The position numbers were made by a program, and so were the translations under genes. A stretch of 64,000 nt of DNA from assembly GCF_029867415.1 (NCBI RefSeq), contig NW_026705218.1:124001-188000 (forward strand), given 5' to 3'. The DNA is from Vicia villosa. Lineage: Eukaryota > Streptophyta > Magnoliopsida > Fabales > Fabaceae. Numbering within the stretch: the first letter of the stretch is position 1; every line of letters begins with the position of its first letter. The notes below the pieces were generated by a model. The model saw nothing but the letters and a program-made list of their open reading frames with translations, searched no databases and had not been told where the DNA came from. Of this stretch, positions 46,189 through 57,458 are shown piece by piece.

Positions 46189-46352
46189 GTAAGTCGAAAA
46201 CCCGCAAAGGGCGACTTAGGCAAAAATGAGCGTCTCGGTGGACTGAAAACCCGAAAGGGCGGTCCAGGCAAAAATTAGAGACAATAAACAGAAAAAATTC
46301 ATCCTGGTAGATTGAAAACCTGAAAGGGCAATCTAGGCAAAAATTAGGGATT
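46189..46352 (+). other. Three tandem hairpins after the pol stop of element C
   Basis: Each unit has a 7-bp outer stem, A4, an inner 3-bp stem closed by a GCAAA or GAAA loop, then AGGCAAAAATkAG. Outer stems: TAAGTCG/CGACTTA (46190-46218), TGGACTG/CGGTCCA (46239-46266, one G-U), TAGATTG/CAATCTA (46308-46335). Inner stems: CCC/GGG, CCC/GGG, CCT/GGG. The first unit begins 22 bases after the stop codon. Confidence 0.7.
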
Positions 46353-47646
46353 AATGACAAAGTAACTGCATCAGTCCGTACTTCGTCACCTGAAGGGTCT
46401 TTTTCATCAAAGGAACTTCGATCAAATCATCGCCAATCTGAAGCGACAAGCACAGTTGGAACTCAAAGTTGTTAAGGGAATAGTGGTTATTGCTTTCAAT
46501 GTAGCCTTTTCCACATAATTACCATTTCCAACTTTTGTAAATACTCCATGGAATCACGCCTTTAGCTGATTTCCGTCCTATTAAATAAATTTGAGCCTTG
46601 TGCCCATTTGTTTGCAATCTTTAATTTCTTTCAGCTTGCAAAATGACGCTTTAATTGTGTTATTCACTTTTGAAACAAAAAAGAAAAAAATAAGTTTTAA
46701 ATGAATTTACTTCACTTTTCTTTTTCAAAATAAAAGCGAAATTTTCCTTTGAGTTGTGAACAACGGAAGGAACATCAGCAGTCGTCTCCATAGGATGAAC
46801 AAAAGGATTCTCCCTGAAAGATTGTTGAGACAACGGTATTCTGGTCCCAGAAAAGAATTCCTGAAGCAATTACCCCTCGAGGTAAAGAAGCTCTTCTATC
46901 CCCAGTGAAGAAGGTCTTTTATCCCCAGTGACGAAGATTTTCCATCTCCAATGAAGAAGTTCTTTCATCTCCAGTGAAGAAGAAAAGATGCTCGTCTTCC
47001 CCAGAGAGGTTTAAAGCACACAACACCATTCATCACCCGTGCTATCTACAACGTGTTGAAGAACATTTGCCAAGTGTCTGGTTGTATTGCGACATTGGTC
47101 CCTCTCCAGTATACTTCTTTGTCTGTCAGTATCGTCAGTATGCATGCTACATTCTTGACATTCATCATTCATACATATTTGCATCATTTATGCATTCTTG
47201 CATTTTTCAATATTCACTTGTTCAGGATATATCTATCCCAAAAAGAAAGAAAAAAAAAAACAAAGCAGATATGGGTGTGTCATCTCTCCAGTAGGTTGTC
47301 ACCCATAAGCAGAAATAACATCTTCTTTCTCCAGTTCCCCACTGAGATCATTCCTCGTGGAAGAAGGTTTCTTTAGTTTCTCCTCTCAAAACAAAGGAGA
47401 AAATTCCCATTCGAGTTCATTCCTCATGGGTACAAGGTCTTGTTTGACTGTCTTCTTTCCAAATTCATTCTTGGTTAGAACCTTGTCTTTACCAAAAATT
47501 CAAATTCCGATTCCTCAAACAGAGTCGTGAAAAAATAGAACCATAAATGATAGCCTCATCATCTGAGCAGTTTATGTTTCTTTCAAAAACTTTCCTCTCA
47601 AGGAAATCAATCATGAAGACCATTTGACAAATCAGGGCTTTATTAC
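46353..47646 (+). other. Element C 3' region, first part, non-coding
   Basis: No gene seen. Recurring 'ccccagtgaagaag' words at 46897-46985, other short hairpins such as ACAAG-GT-CTTGT near 47431, and a polypurine stretch at 47240-47262. Confidence 0.55.
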
Positions 47647-47945
47647 TGTTCACAAGGCTGAACAACCAGTAATTTCCCAAGCAAAGTCTCCAGAATCATT
47701 TTATCACTTGGCTGATAATTGATCATGTCTTCAAAACCACTATCACAAGGCTGGTAGTCGGTAACCTTTTGTTCTGGTTATATTATTAAACATGTCTATC
47801 ACAAGGCTGATAGTCGGTAATATTAACCGAACCTTTGAAACTCTTTTTACCTTGTCAAGTCTATCACCATGCTGATAGTCGGTAACACAGTTTCATACCT
47901 TTCACCTTCGCATTATTAAACAAGTCTATCCCCATGTTGATAGTC
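47647..47945 (+). other. CACAAGGCTG hairpin family in the 3' region of element C
   Basis: Stems around loop CAAGGC or a variant: TGTTCA/TGAACA (47647-47664), TTATCA-CTTGGC-TGATAA (47701-47718), ACTATCA/TGGTAGT (47739-47758, one G-U), CTATCA/TGATAG (47796-47813), CTATCA-CCATGC-TGATAG (47861-47878), and a degenerate CTATCC-CCATGT-TGATAG (from 47926). Same loop as the LTR group at 34806-34974, with different but matching arms. Confidence 0.7.
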
Positions 47946-48248
47946 GATAATGTCGATAGGTAAGCTTTTCTTACAAAGCTATCATTCCCCGGTGAAGCAT
48001 ACACTTGCTTTCCCGAAAAGAAAAAAATGGATTCTCTTCCTAGAACGGATTGAGACATCCTTCTCGATCTCTTTTCCCCAGTGGAGTCAGTTTGATATCC
48101 CTCGGTAAAGATATCCTTGCATCATTCGCAATTTTGGTATCTTAGGTCCAAAATTCGCGTCTTCTGATATTTAAGTCTCTTCCACCCTATCAAAACGAAG
48201 ATTTTCAATCTTCATGTCTCAGGTTGAAGAAACTTAAATAGGGGCATC
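47946..48248 (+). other. End of element C 3' region with polypurine tract
   Basis: AAATAGGGGCATC ends directly at the 3' LTR, as in B, and probably serves as the plus-strand primer. Nothing else recognised. Confidence 0.6.
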
Positions 48249-49823
48249 TGTCATACCCCAATTTTTGACCTAAGATACCACCTCATATCATTGCATATGC
48301 ATCATTTGCATCTCTAACAAATTGCATAGCTCGTGTTTGCTACTTGTGACTCAGCAGGGTTTAGTCAAGAAATCACTCATCAGTACAAGTAACAATCAAC
48401 TAGGGTTTTGTTCTCCCTTCATCTCAAAGGAACCATCTTCATCAACAATCAACATTTGGTCCTCAGAGATTCATTTTCAACGAGCTCAAAGGCTCTGAAT
48501 CAACCAGATTAGGGTTTTGACTGAAGCTAGCATACTCCTGACTTTTGCTCAGAATTTGATCTAATAACTTGGGACATGACCTCAAGACCCCAAGTACCTC
48601 ATTTTGACCTAATCCATTGACTCAAGACATCTCCTACACAAAGATTGATCAGACAAATCCTCAGATCAGGATTTTGAACTATCAGGGACTAAAATCAGGG
48701 ATCACATTTGGGAAACCCTAAAAACCCCCAGGAAGTCAATCAAAGGTTTCAATCATCCTAAAATAATCCCTATGACCATATCCCATGGAAATTGTTTCTC
48801 AATTCAAGGTCCACAGTCATCAATTTCATCAGGTCGACAATTAGGGTTTTTGACCTAATGCACTGAACAACTGACTTTTTAATCAGGGCATGGTGCCACA
48901 ACTCAAACCATGGCTCAATATCCTCTAATGCCTCAATGTGATCCATTCATACCATTCATTTGGTGAGGATAGCCTGTTTCATTTGAAATCTCCAGAAACG
49001 CGATTCGTCTGAAAAAGTCAACTGTGCAAGATCACCATTGACTTTTGGGGAATTTTGGTCAACCATGACTTTTTAAGTTTTAAATCATTAATATATAATA
49101 TGAGAAGTCATTTGATCAAGAAAAATCAAGAAAATCAATCAAGAATCAAAAAGTCAAAAGTTTGACTTTCATACTTAGAAATTTTTTCTAAGTGTTTTTC
49201 ATGGTTTTTTCCAAACTTTGGAGGGGAATAACTCAAAATTTCACCTACAAACTGAAAAAAACTTCCAACATGAAAGTTGTAGATTTTGATCCAATAAACA
49301 ACTTTGACACATATAAATTTTTTCCATAAGATCAACCATTTAAGAGATATGGAGCTTCAAAGTTGGTATCTTATGAAAATTTCACTTAAAACTTCATTTC
49401 CTTCAAAGTTCATGGATCTTTTTCACCCATTTCCTTAAAGGTCTTGAAGAAACTTTCAACTAGGGTTTTGAAGTACATAACATGAGCTTTCCAAAATGTC
49501 CAAGAGCATGAAAAAATATGAAGTGTAGCTATGGTTTTGAATTTTGCCATTAGTGAACTTTTCACTTGAAATTTCAAGTCATTTTGCCAAAGTTATGAGC
49601 CAAATTGCCAAATGGACCAAGTAATGATACATAGAGGCAATAATTGGAAGATATTTTCTGATTTGAGACAGATGGGAAAGAGATAAGAAGCATAGCCAAT
49701 TTTAACCATGGTTTAGTAACTTTAACCATATGCATTTAATGGTAAGATTCCTTTCTATCCTTTAAGTGCCAAATCACCAAAGAAGAAGCAAGTTGCAAAG
49801 CTCTGAGTTCAGAATGTTTGGCC

Positions 49824-49832
49824 TATAAATAG
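49824..49832 (+). promoter_or_regulatory. TATA box of element C 3' LTR
   Basis: Copy of the TATAAATAG at 32238. Confidence 0.6.
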
Positions 49833-50774
49833 AGGTGCAAATCACTCTTCAATTCACACCAAAACCTCACAATTATAGGTTTTCTCTCTTCTTTCTTGAA
49901 TTACAAGTCATGTGTTTCAAAGTGAGGTAGAAAACTCAACCTCCAAACCTTGCAAGTTCTGAACAAAGTGATGCTTCCCACAACTCATAAACATCATTTG
50001 AAACTTGTTTGAACCACTCATACACCCCAAAAACACCTCAAGCTCAAAATCACTACCTCACTTCTCAAATATGCATAACCATGGCCTTATCATGCCAAAA
50101 TCCATTCAAGATCATTTCTGTCCAAACTAACACTTCCAACACCTCATATATATCACATATGAACTATCCAAACACTCACATATGATCTGAAACATCTCCA
50201 TCTTCAAATTCGATTCATACTTGAAGCAACTGCAGATCGGGTGCCATGGCCATGCTCAGATGAATTCAACTTGTTCCAGACATCCAGACACCTTCCATAA
50301 TCATCATAGAAGCTATTCAGATTGATACAAAGCATCTGTAACACCTCCAGATCAAAATCCAATTCTCAGTTTGGCCGTTTTTGAGGTAAGTGCTCATGAA
50401 CTTCAAATTCATACTTCCACGCATCATAAATGAAATGTGAGCATACCATCTTGTTTCTGCACCTATGAGGATCATTAACCCTCAATCAATTGCATCATAA
50501 CTTGCACATACACGATTTCACATTGAATTTCAGTTCTAGGGTTCTTCATGTTCATGCGAAAATTGATCCCTTTAGAGCAAAAATAAATGAATTCTGAGAT
50601 CACCATCATGTTCCTTGTGAAAAACCGAGTGAGATAGACCCTTTGCTTGATCAAAACAACACAGTTTTAGAGATTTTCAAATTTCAGTTGGAGGGTTGTT
50701 CTTGGCGCGTTTTTGGTTCAAAGGATTTCTGGAAATTGATTTAAAATATAATTAATTCAACGCGTGTATATTAC

Positions 50775-50875
50775 AAGCCACAAGCGTGGCTCAGTTGGCT
50801 TTTGTTTTGAGTAGTGACCTTAGGGTCACGAGTTCAAGTCCCTATGGGACCAAACCCTTCTTTTTTTATCACCAT
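50775..50875 (+). other. tRNA/SINE-like segment in C 3' LTR
   Basis: Copy of 33189-33288; box A-like motif at 50787-50798. Confidence 0.45.
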
Positions 50876-52403
50876 TTCTCTTCATTTTCTTCACAACTTC
50901 AACCATTAATTTAACCAATCAAATTAACTCATTTTTTATTCATTTTTTACACACTTATTATTTTATATATGTATTTTATGAATATCAAAAAAAATCACAA
51001 AAATATATTTGTTTAATACATTTTTAATTAAGTTTAAAATAACATATTTTAAGTGTTTTTTAATACTTTTTAATATTGTTTTTCACTTGATTTCTCAAAT
51101 TTAATCACTTGTAAATATTTTTTGAGCAAACCTTAATCATCTAAGTGTCAATTTAAGACAATCTTTTTGTTTATCTTGATTAAATTAACTTCTTTCAAAA
51201 TTCAAATCATTTTAAATAAGCGATCGCGATTCTTTTCAAAAACGATAAACCATTTTCTTTTGATTTTCCAAGAAAACTATTGATTAAATCTTTTTAATTG
51301 ATCAATTGATTTTCAAAACCATCTACCCTGTTTTATGAAAATAAAACAGGGGCCTCTCGAATATTAGAGAGTGTAAGTCCCATTTCTTTTCTTTTTGTAC
51401 AGTTTTTTTCAAAACAATAAAACTTCTTCAAAATAAAATCTTTTCAAAACAATTTTCAAATCATTTTCAAATCATTTTCAAAACAACAAAACTTCAAATT
51501 ATTCAAAACTTTTCAAATATACCATGGGCCTCCATGTAGGTATAAGTCCCAAGCCTTTTGTACATACCCATTCCAGTACATGAAATTAGGTATTTCATTG
51601 TACGTTTTTTTGTACATACACTTTTTTGTACATACCTCGATCAGTTTGTTTTTTAACTTTGAATAACAAACCAAAAATGAAGGTTTCTTTAAATCTTCCC
51701 AAAAATATACCACGGGCCTCCATGTAGGTATAAGTCCCAAGCCCCTTTGTAAATACCTGTTTACATAGCTTTGAATAAATTCAAGTGGACCTCTCCCCGA
51801 GTGTGAGTCCCGAGCCCTGTGTATACAAATGGATCATGCTTACAGGTATATTTCCTTCATAAACTCCATTATACACACACACTTTGTCATATATAACTGT
51901 TCATATAACTGTTCATATTTGTTCATGTACTTGTGCATATTTGTTTGTACTTGTTCATATGTGTGATTGTGTTATATACTTGTTCAACTTAGTACAACAC
52001 TAGGTTCCCCATAGCCTCCTATTGGGCTTCGTGCAAAGAATCTCCACTAGTTCAGGTTAGGACATAGAGTATGGTTTCCCGGTGAAATCGCTCTAAGAGC
52101 TCAAACCAACTATACCATGCCTCCCCTTGGGCTTTGTACAAACGAGTGACCCTCCCATAGCCTCCTCTTGGGCTTACAATGCAAGGACCCTGGATTGTCC
52201 CTCCCATAGCCTCCTCTTGGGCTTACAATGCAAGGACCCTCGGATAGCCTCCTCTTGGGCTTCGTACAAGGACCCACGGGCTTCTTATAAGCATCCCCAA
52301 TATCCAAATCAAATACCCTAGGAGATTAGACATTTTTCATCTCTATGCTAGGAGTATCTCTTCTATATCATCACAAACAATCAATCAATCAATCAAACTT
52401 TTT

Positions 52404-52572
52404 GCCACAAGGCTGGCTAATCAATCAAACTGTTTTACCACCGTACTGGATGATTAATCAAAGTTTTTGTCACAAGGCTGACTTCATTGAAACTTTTGCC
52501 ACAAGGCTGGCTGATTAATCAAAGTTTTTGTCACAAGGCTGACTTCATTGAAACTTTTGCCACAAGGCTGGT
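52404..52572 (+). other. CACAAGGCTG hairpin family, C 3' LTR
   Basis: Copy of the group at 34806-34974. Confidence 0.7.
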
Positions 52573-53255
52573 TAAACAAAAACATCTTTATCATTCTAAG
52601 CACCCTAAGTGGCATGGCCCCGGGCTTATAATGAAAAGATTTTCAAACAAAAATCAAACAGATGTATGTGATGATATATATTAGATACATCTAGCATTTA
52701 GACGACATTTGTCTATTTTCCTTTGCTTCCACTAGCATAAGTGGGAACTACGATTGCTCTGACTTTCTCAACATCCCTTTGAGAATACGTAGGCACAAGG
52801 TCGATCCTTGGCGAGCAAAACAAAACAAAACAAAACCATTCAAACCTTAGCACCCGTAGACCCGAGCTACAGATGCTCTGATTCCCTTTAAGGGATATGT
52901 ATGCAGAGGATCGCGATGATCTTTGCGAGCATAATCAAACAAACACCTTAGGTCCCACCTATTTCACAAGAACCTCTCAACAACATGGAATGAAAAACAA
53001 AGTAAAGAATCCTATAGAGTACTATAGATACGTTGGGTGCTAATACCTTCCCTTCGTATAACCAACCCTCTTACCCAAGATCTCCCCCCACTTTTAGGTT
53101 ATTGCAGCTTTTTTCCTTTTCCTCCTTTGGAAATAATAAAAAGTTTGGTCGAAACAAAAGGAAAATCATTTTTTTATGAGCACTCGAGCCCAAAGAAGGC
53201 ATCAGGTGTCTCATCCCACAAAAAAGAGGAACAAAACGATTTTTCGCCCGCGACA

Positions 53256-53260
53256 ATAGG
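53256..53260. repeat. Target-site duplication of element C, right copy (ATAGG)
   Basis: Matches 30658-30662. Confidence 0.95.
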
Positions 53261-53604
53261 CCACAGGTCAAGTTCAACTATAGGTTCTAAGACAAATTAG
53301 TGCTTGATGACATTTCGGAAGCCTAACATACTCCTTGATCGTTTTCAAGGGATATCAGTACAGACCAAAGTGTCGCACTAACGGTGACTACCAGATCAAC
53401 CGTATCGGTACATGCCGTACAGTTTCCTTGGTCTATTGTCACATACTTAAGGTATCTCGAGATTCGGGCTATAATCTTTCACACAAGTAAATCCAATACC
53501 CAAACAAACCTTTGAAAAATAGAGCAAACAAGACAAGCAATTGAAAACATCGAAGTGATCTAAACTCTAAGGTAACCCCTTTTGAAAACATTTTGTTTTT
53601 GAAA
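53261..53604 (-). other. Element E leader, PBS-proximal part
   Basis: Non-coding. Contains one inverted repeat TCCTTGA/TCAAGGGA near 53332-53353. No gene seen. Confidence 0.55.
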
Positions 53605-53622
53605 TCCCCAGCAGAGTCGCCA
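53605..53622 (-). other. Primer-binding site of element E
   Basis: The minus strand reads TGGCGACTCTGCTGGGGA, four bases from the LTR that starts at 53627. Identical to B's PBS. It fixes E's orientation. Confidence 0.88.
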
Positions 53623-53626
53623 GTTC

Positions 53627-55271
53627 TGTCGTCCACGGTTTTTTTTTTTGGGATGCGAACTGACTCTTCTTTCATTTTTGAGTTGTGAAAATCAGAGAGT
53701 CGCCACCGACTTTTATTTTATCCAATTAAGGAAAGGTTTATAAAAGAAACTGAAAAAAGACCTTTAAGAGATTTTGGGTTCGGGGGTAGGTTATACAAAG
53801 GGAAGGTGTTAGCACCCCTTTGTATTCATGGTTATCCATGGGCTCATAATTGCTTAGCTCACTTGTTTGAATCGTTTGTCTTGCTTTGAAATGCTTGTAT
53901 GTGGTTTTAAATACTTTTGTAAAGAATTAACTTTGTAATGATCCTTGTGCGGATGTATACAAAGTGTTTTATCTTTCGAAAGATGTTTTGATGGTTTGAA
54001 AAAAAGATTTTTAACTTTGTAATGATCCTTGTTTGGATATATACAAAGTTATTGTCTTTTGAAAGTTTTGTTTTGGGAAAATAGTGATATTTGAAACATT
54101 TGTTGTTTTGTTTGATTTGAGCAAGCAATTAGGAGATCTACCCTAAGTTCATAAGGTCCTTTCTTATTTCTTTTAGAAAATTTTCTTTGACTGGATACAG
54201 AAAGAAATTATTTGAATCGCCTTTGAAACAGTAGAATTGATTTTGAAAAGAGTAACAGAGGGATTACCCTAAGAGGTGCAAGTGTGATTGTGTTTTATTT
54301 TCAGATATTTTTGTCTTTGAAATTAATGATCTAGCGCTTCAGTTATTATTCTTGACATACACGCAGTTTTATATGTACAGAAATTAAAGTGCGGGAATGT
54401 AAAATGCGGAAAATAAATCTACGCTATTACATCGATTGTGCGAGAAATGTAAACTACGCTATTTACATGAATTTGACAACCTATACACTTATCTATGAAT
54501 TTAAATTGCAATAAGATAAAAGGAAAATATTTTTGGATTTTTGGATGGTTGATTTTAATTAAAATTAATGCATAATTAATTTAAATAAAAGGTTAGGAAT
54601 TAGAAATAAAATTTAAACCTAAAAAATTAAGTCTAAAATAGGATCAAATTGTGTGTCACTTAATTTTAAAATAAAATTAATTTTTTGGGATTTTGAAATT
54701 CATTTGGAGATTATTAAATTAATTAACATATAATTATACAAATAATTATACACATAAATTAAACTTAAAGAGAAAAATATTCTAAATATGTACAAAATTA
54801 GTTTATAATATATAAACCTAATTTAATAAAAAGAAAATATTTTTTCTGATTTTTTGATAGGTTAGAAATAATTAAAAGATGAATATAACAATATTATCTA
54901 ATTAATTAAACAAAATATTTCAATTATGAAGAAAAATAAAATATTTTTTGTGTCAAAAAATAAGATATTATTTTATCAACCTAAAAATATTTTTATTATA
55001 TTTTTTTATTTTTAAAACTATTTTAAATTAATTTTACAAGGAAAATTAAATAAAATGGAAAAATATATTAAATATATTAAATATGGATCATGTGTGGCTG
55101 ATGGGAGAGTCCATAGTATGGACTAGCGTGTCATGGGCGTTGGATTGAGTGATAGATGGATCTGAAGGTGATTGGAGTGAAGGCGCGTGGTAACAAGATG
55201 ACCTGCAAAGCATAGAATCAGGAATTTAAAACTGAAACGCGCGCGTCCCTCCAGCCAATGGGAGAGAGCCA
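53627..55271 (-). repeat. Element E 5' LTR, inner segment
   Basis: Begins TGTCGTCCACGG on the plus strand, which is the LTR end ...GGACGACA on the minus strand. 53640-54490 is homologous to F's LTR (1-885, inverted). Two copies of a CTTTGTA...TACAAAG hairpin lie at about 53932-53964 and 54017-54049, with palindrome ATCTTTCGAAAGAT (53971-53984) between them. From about 54490 it is very AT-rich with no gene. Interrupted by G at 55272. Confidence 0.8.
55267..55271. repeat. Target-site duplication of element G, left copy (AGCCA)
   Basis: Matches 63071-63075. Confidence 0.92.
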
Positions 55272-55966
55272 TGTAACACCCTTCTAAACCCCGCGGAAAT
55301 TAATAAAATAATTCAGAGTAAAACATGAAAATAAGGGTGCCACAATTCCTATTAAAACAAATTTATCATAACTTCATTGTCATGCTTTCACTAAGGAACA
55401 ATTCATCATAATACATAAACATCTCATGTTAACACAGCGGAAAATTCATCATACGGATAAGCATAACATCATCTATGCAATACCCCACAGAATTAATACA
55501 ATAATAACACGATAGAGTATCATTATAAACTCTAAACTAGCGTTCCCTCAGTGTTACAATATCAGAGCATGACACCTGGCGCTACACTAAAACACTGACT
55601 TATGAGCTAATCCTCACCAAGTCGAAAGCAGCTATCCTCAATCTGAAAATGTCAACAGTAAGGGTGAGTCTCATCACAGTTAACAAATGTTATTGCATCT
55701 TAAATAACAACACATCATAGTTATATCATTCACCCAATTTCATCATATTCAGATTATCAGGAACGTCCATTATTTACACAAATGCCAACAGAACACATCT
55801 TTCAAACAGACAATCATACTTAACATTAATTCAACAAAACACGCAACCAACACATCATCAATATTTATAACACTGGAATACTTCCAATCATGTTATAAAA
55901 GTATGCATATGTATGAACTGACACTATGCATGTGGTACCAACCTCATCAAATGGGAATAACCCATG

Positions 55967-56064
55967 ACCGATCCAACATCATCAAGATACGGCCCTGCCA
56001 GCACAGATTCCACACAATGGGAATCATGCCCTTCACTGATCCAACACACCCTTATGGATACAGT
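55967..56064. other. Stem-loop cluster in G LTR, matching A's
   Basis: CCGATC with GATACGG (55968-55992); GATTCC-ACACAATG-GGAATC (56006-56025); ACTG-ATCC with GGAT-A-CAGT (56035-56064). A has ACCG/CGGT, AATTCC-ACACGATG-GGAATT and CTG/CAG at the same places, so the arms changed together. Also present in the other G LTR, 5649 bp further on. Confidence 0.55.
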
Positions 56065-56689
56065 ATCATCAATGAACATGAATGAATGCAAACATACATG
56101 AACATACTTATACCATCGTCAAGTCTAATGAGTAACATCGTCAAATACTCATTTCATCATCATCATTTACATCATCATCATCATCAAAGTATGTTTATAT
56201 ACATTAGCATCATTCAAATACAATCAACCATCATCATCATCATTAAAGAACATACATGTGTCCACATCAATCATCATCATCAATAAGAAGAACACACATG
56301 TATCCACATCATTCCACAATAATCAATCATCATCATATAATTCTCAACAAATCATCACATCATAATGTTTTTCAAAACAACATCTTATATTGTCACATTT
56401 CATCATATATGTCAACAATACATCATCCAATTAAACAAATCGTCACATGATTAATATTTCAACATAGCATGTATTTAACACATCTCATCACATATATGTA
56501 CAATACATCATTCACCAAGAAATAAAAATCATATTTAAAAATATTTGGATTCAGACCTCATTCCATAATTTAAACACGTAGACCATCTCGTAAGATTCAT
56601 CGTGCTCGAAACGACACTAAAAGCAGACCTACGGTTCGAAAGTTACACATCATTTAACTTTTCCAAGAAAACAACCATCGCTACAGCAC

Positions 56690-56830
56690 GCGACGCAACC
56701 AAGGTTCGCGGCGCGACCTGAACCACACAAACGAGTTCACGGCGCAACATATGCACGCGGCGCGAAACGAGAAAATAAGTACGCCTTCGCGGCGCCAACA
56801 CTAGGACGCGGCGCGAACTGGCGATTTCAC
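56690..56830. repeat. CpG-rich CGCGGCGC motif cluster, G 3' LTR
   Basis: About five copies of a (T)TCGCGGCGC-like word; second copy of the cluster at 62336-62480 in the 5' LTR. It ends in the same 'gcgcgaactggcgatttc' as A. Confidence 0.6.
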
Positions 56831-57421
56831 ACACTTTCGGGTTTGCGTCAGATCCTGCGATCTCGCCCAATTTGAGTCCAAAACTAACTCCAAACATCAT
56901 ATACAGGCAGTTAATCATCAATTGCATCATTATTCATCATCACACATCAAAACAACACATAAATCAATCAGTAATCCATGCAATTTTCATCAATTCATAA
57001 CCTCCCCAAACATAACATATAATCCAATTGACTCAACAACATCCCTAATCAATATTATTATCTAAGAACACGATAATAGATGATAACCAGAGAGTCCCCC
57101 CTTACCTTAGCCAAAGATTCTTGATTGGTTCTTTTCCTCTTTGTTCCTCTTCACGTACCAGCTTTCCAATCTCTCATCTCCTCTGCTCTGCTTTTCACGT
57201 TCCTTTTTTCCTTTCTCCCAATTTTCCTTATTATTTATGAAAACTAACATTTTAATTAGTAAAGGGCTTTACTAACATAGCACCCCCTCTTTACTAACAC
57301 CACACTTGGCCCAATAGCCCATCTCATAATTCTTTCCAAATAATTCCACAAAATACCGAACAATTCCAAATAATAATTTAATTTCCGATTAAATTAAAAT
57401 TAGAAAATATGGGGTGTTACA

Positions 57422-57434
57422 ACTTTCCCCCACT
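57422..57434 (-). other. Polypurine tract of element G
   Basis: The minus strand reads AGTGGGGGAAAGT next to the 3' LTR. Hairpin GTTTTCG-AGGA-CGAAAAC (57441-57458) follows, as in A. Confidence 0.82.
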
Positions 57435-57458
57435 AAAAGAGTTTTCGTCCTCGAAAAC

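Larger units (their letters stand above)
30663..53255 (+). mobile_element. Element C: full-length, apparently coding-competent Ogre retrotransposon (22.6 kb)
   Basis: LTRs of 4995 and 5007 bp, TSD ATAGG, PBS, ORF1, gag-pro, predicted intron, pol (RT, RNase H, archaeal-type RNase H, integrase), a 2-kb structured 3' region and a PPT: the complete Ogre order. Every frame is open end to end. About 14 substitutions separate the LTRs by eye, plus an 11-bp duplication and a 1-bp indel, so the insertion is recent though older than B. Confidence 0.95.
48249..53255 (+). repeat. Element C 3' LTR (5007 bp)
   Basis: Matches 30663-35657. The extra 12 bp come from an 11-bp duplication of AAATCATTTTC near 51461-51482 and one extra T near 50870. 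Confidence 0.95.
55272..57421 (-). repeat. Element G 3' LTR (2150 bp)
   Basis: Matches 60921-63070. Contains a CAT/ATG-rich simple-sequence stretch (56140-56340), the stem-loops at 55967-56064 and the CpG motif cluster at 56690-56830. Confidence 0.94.

Noticed and set aside
56086..56450. His/Ile-rich open frames in G's LTR (also 61735-62099)
   Set aside because: Products of a CAT-rich simple-sequence stretch.
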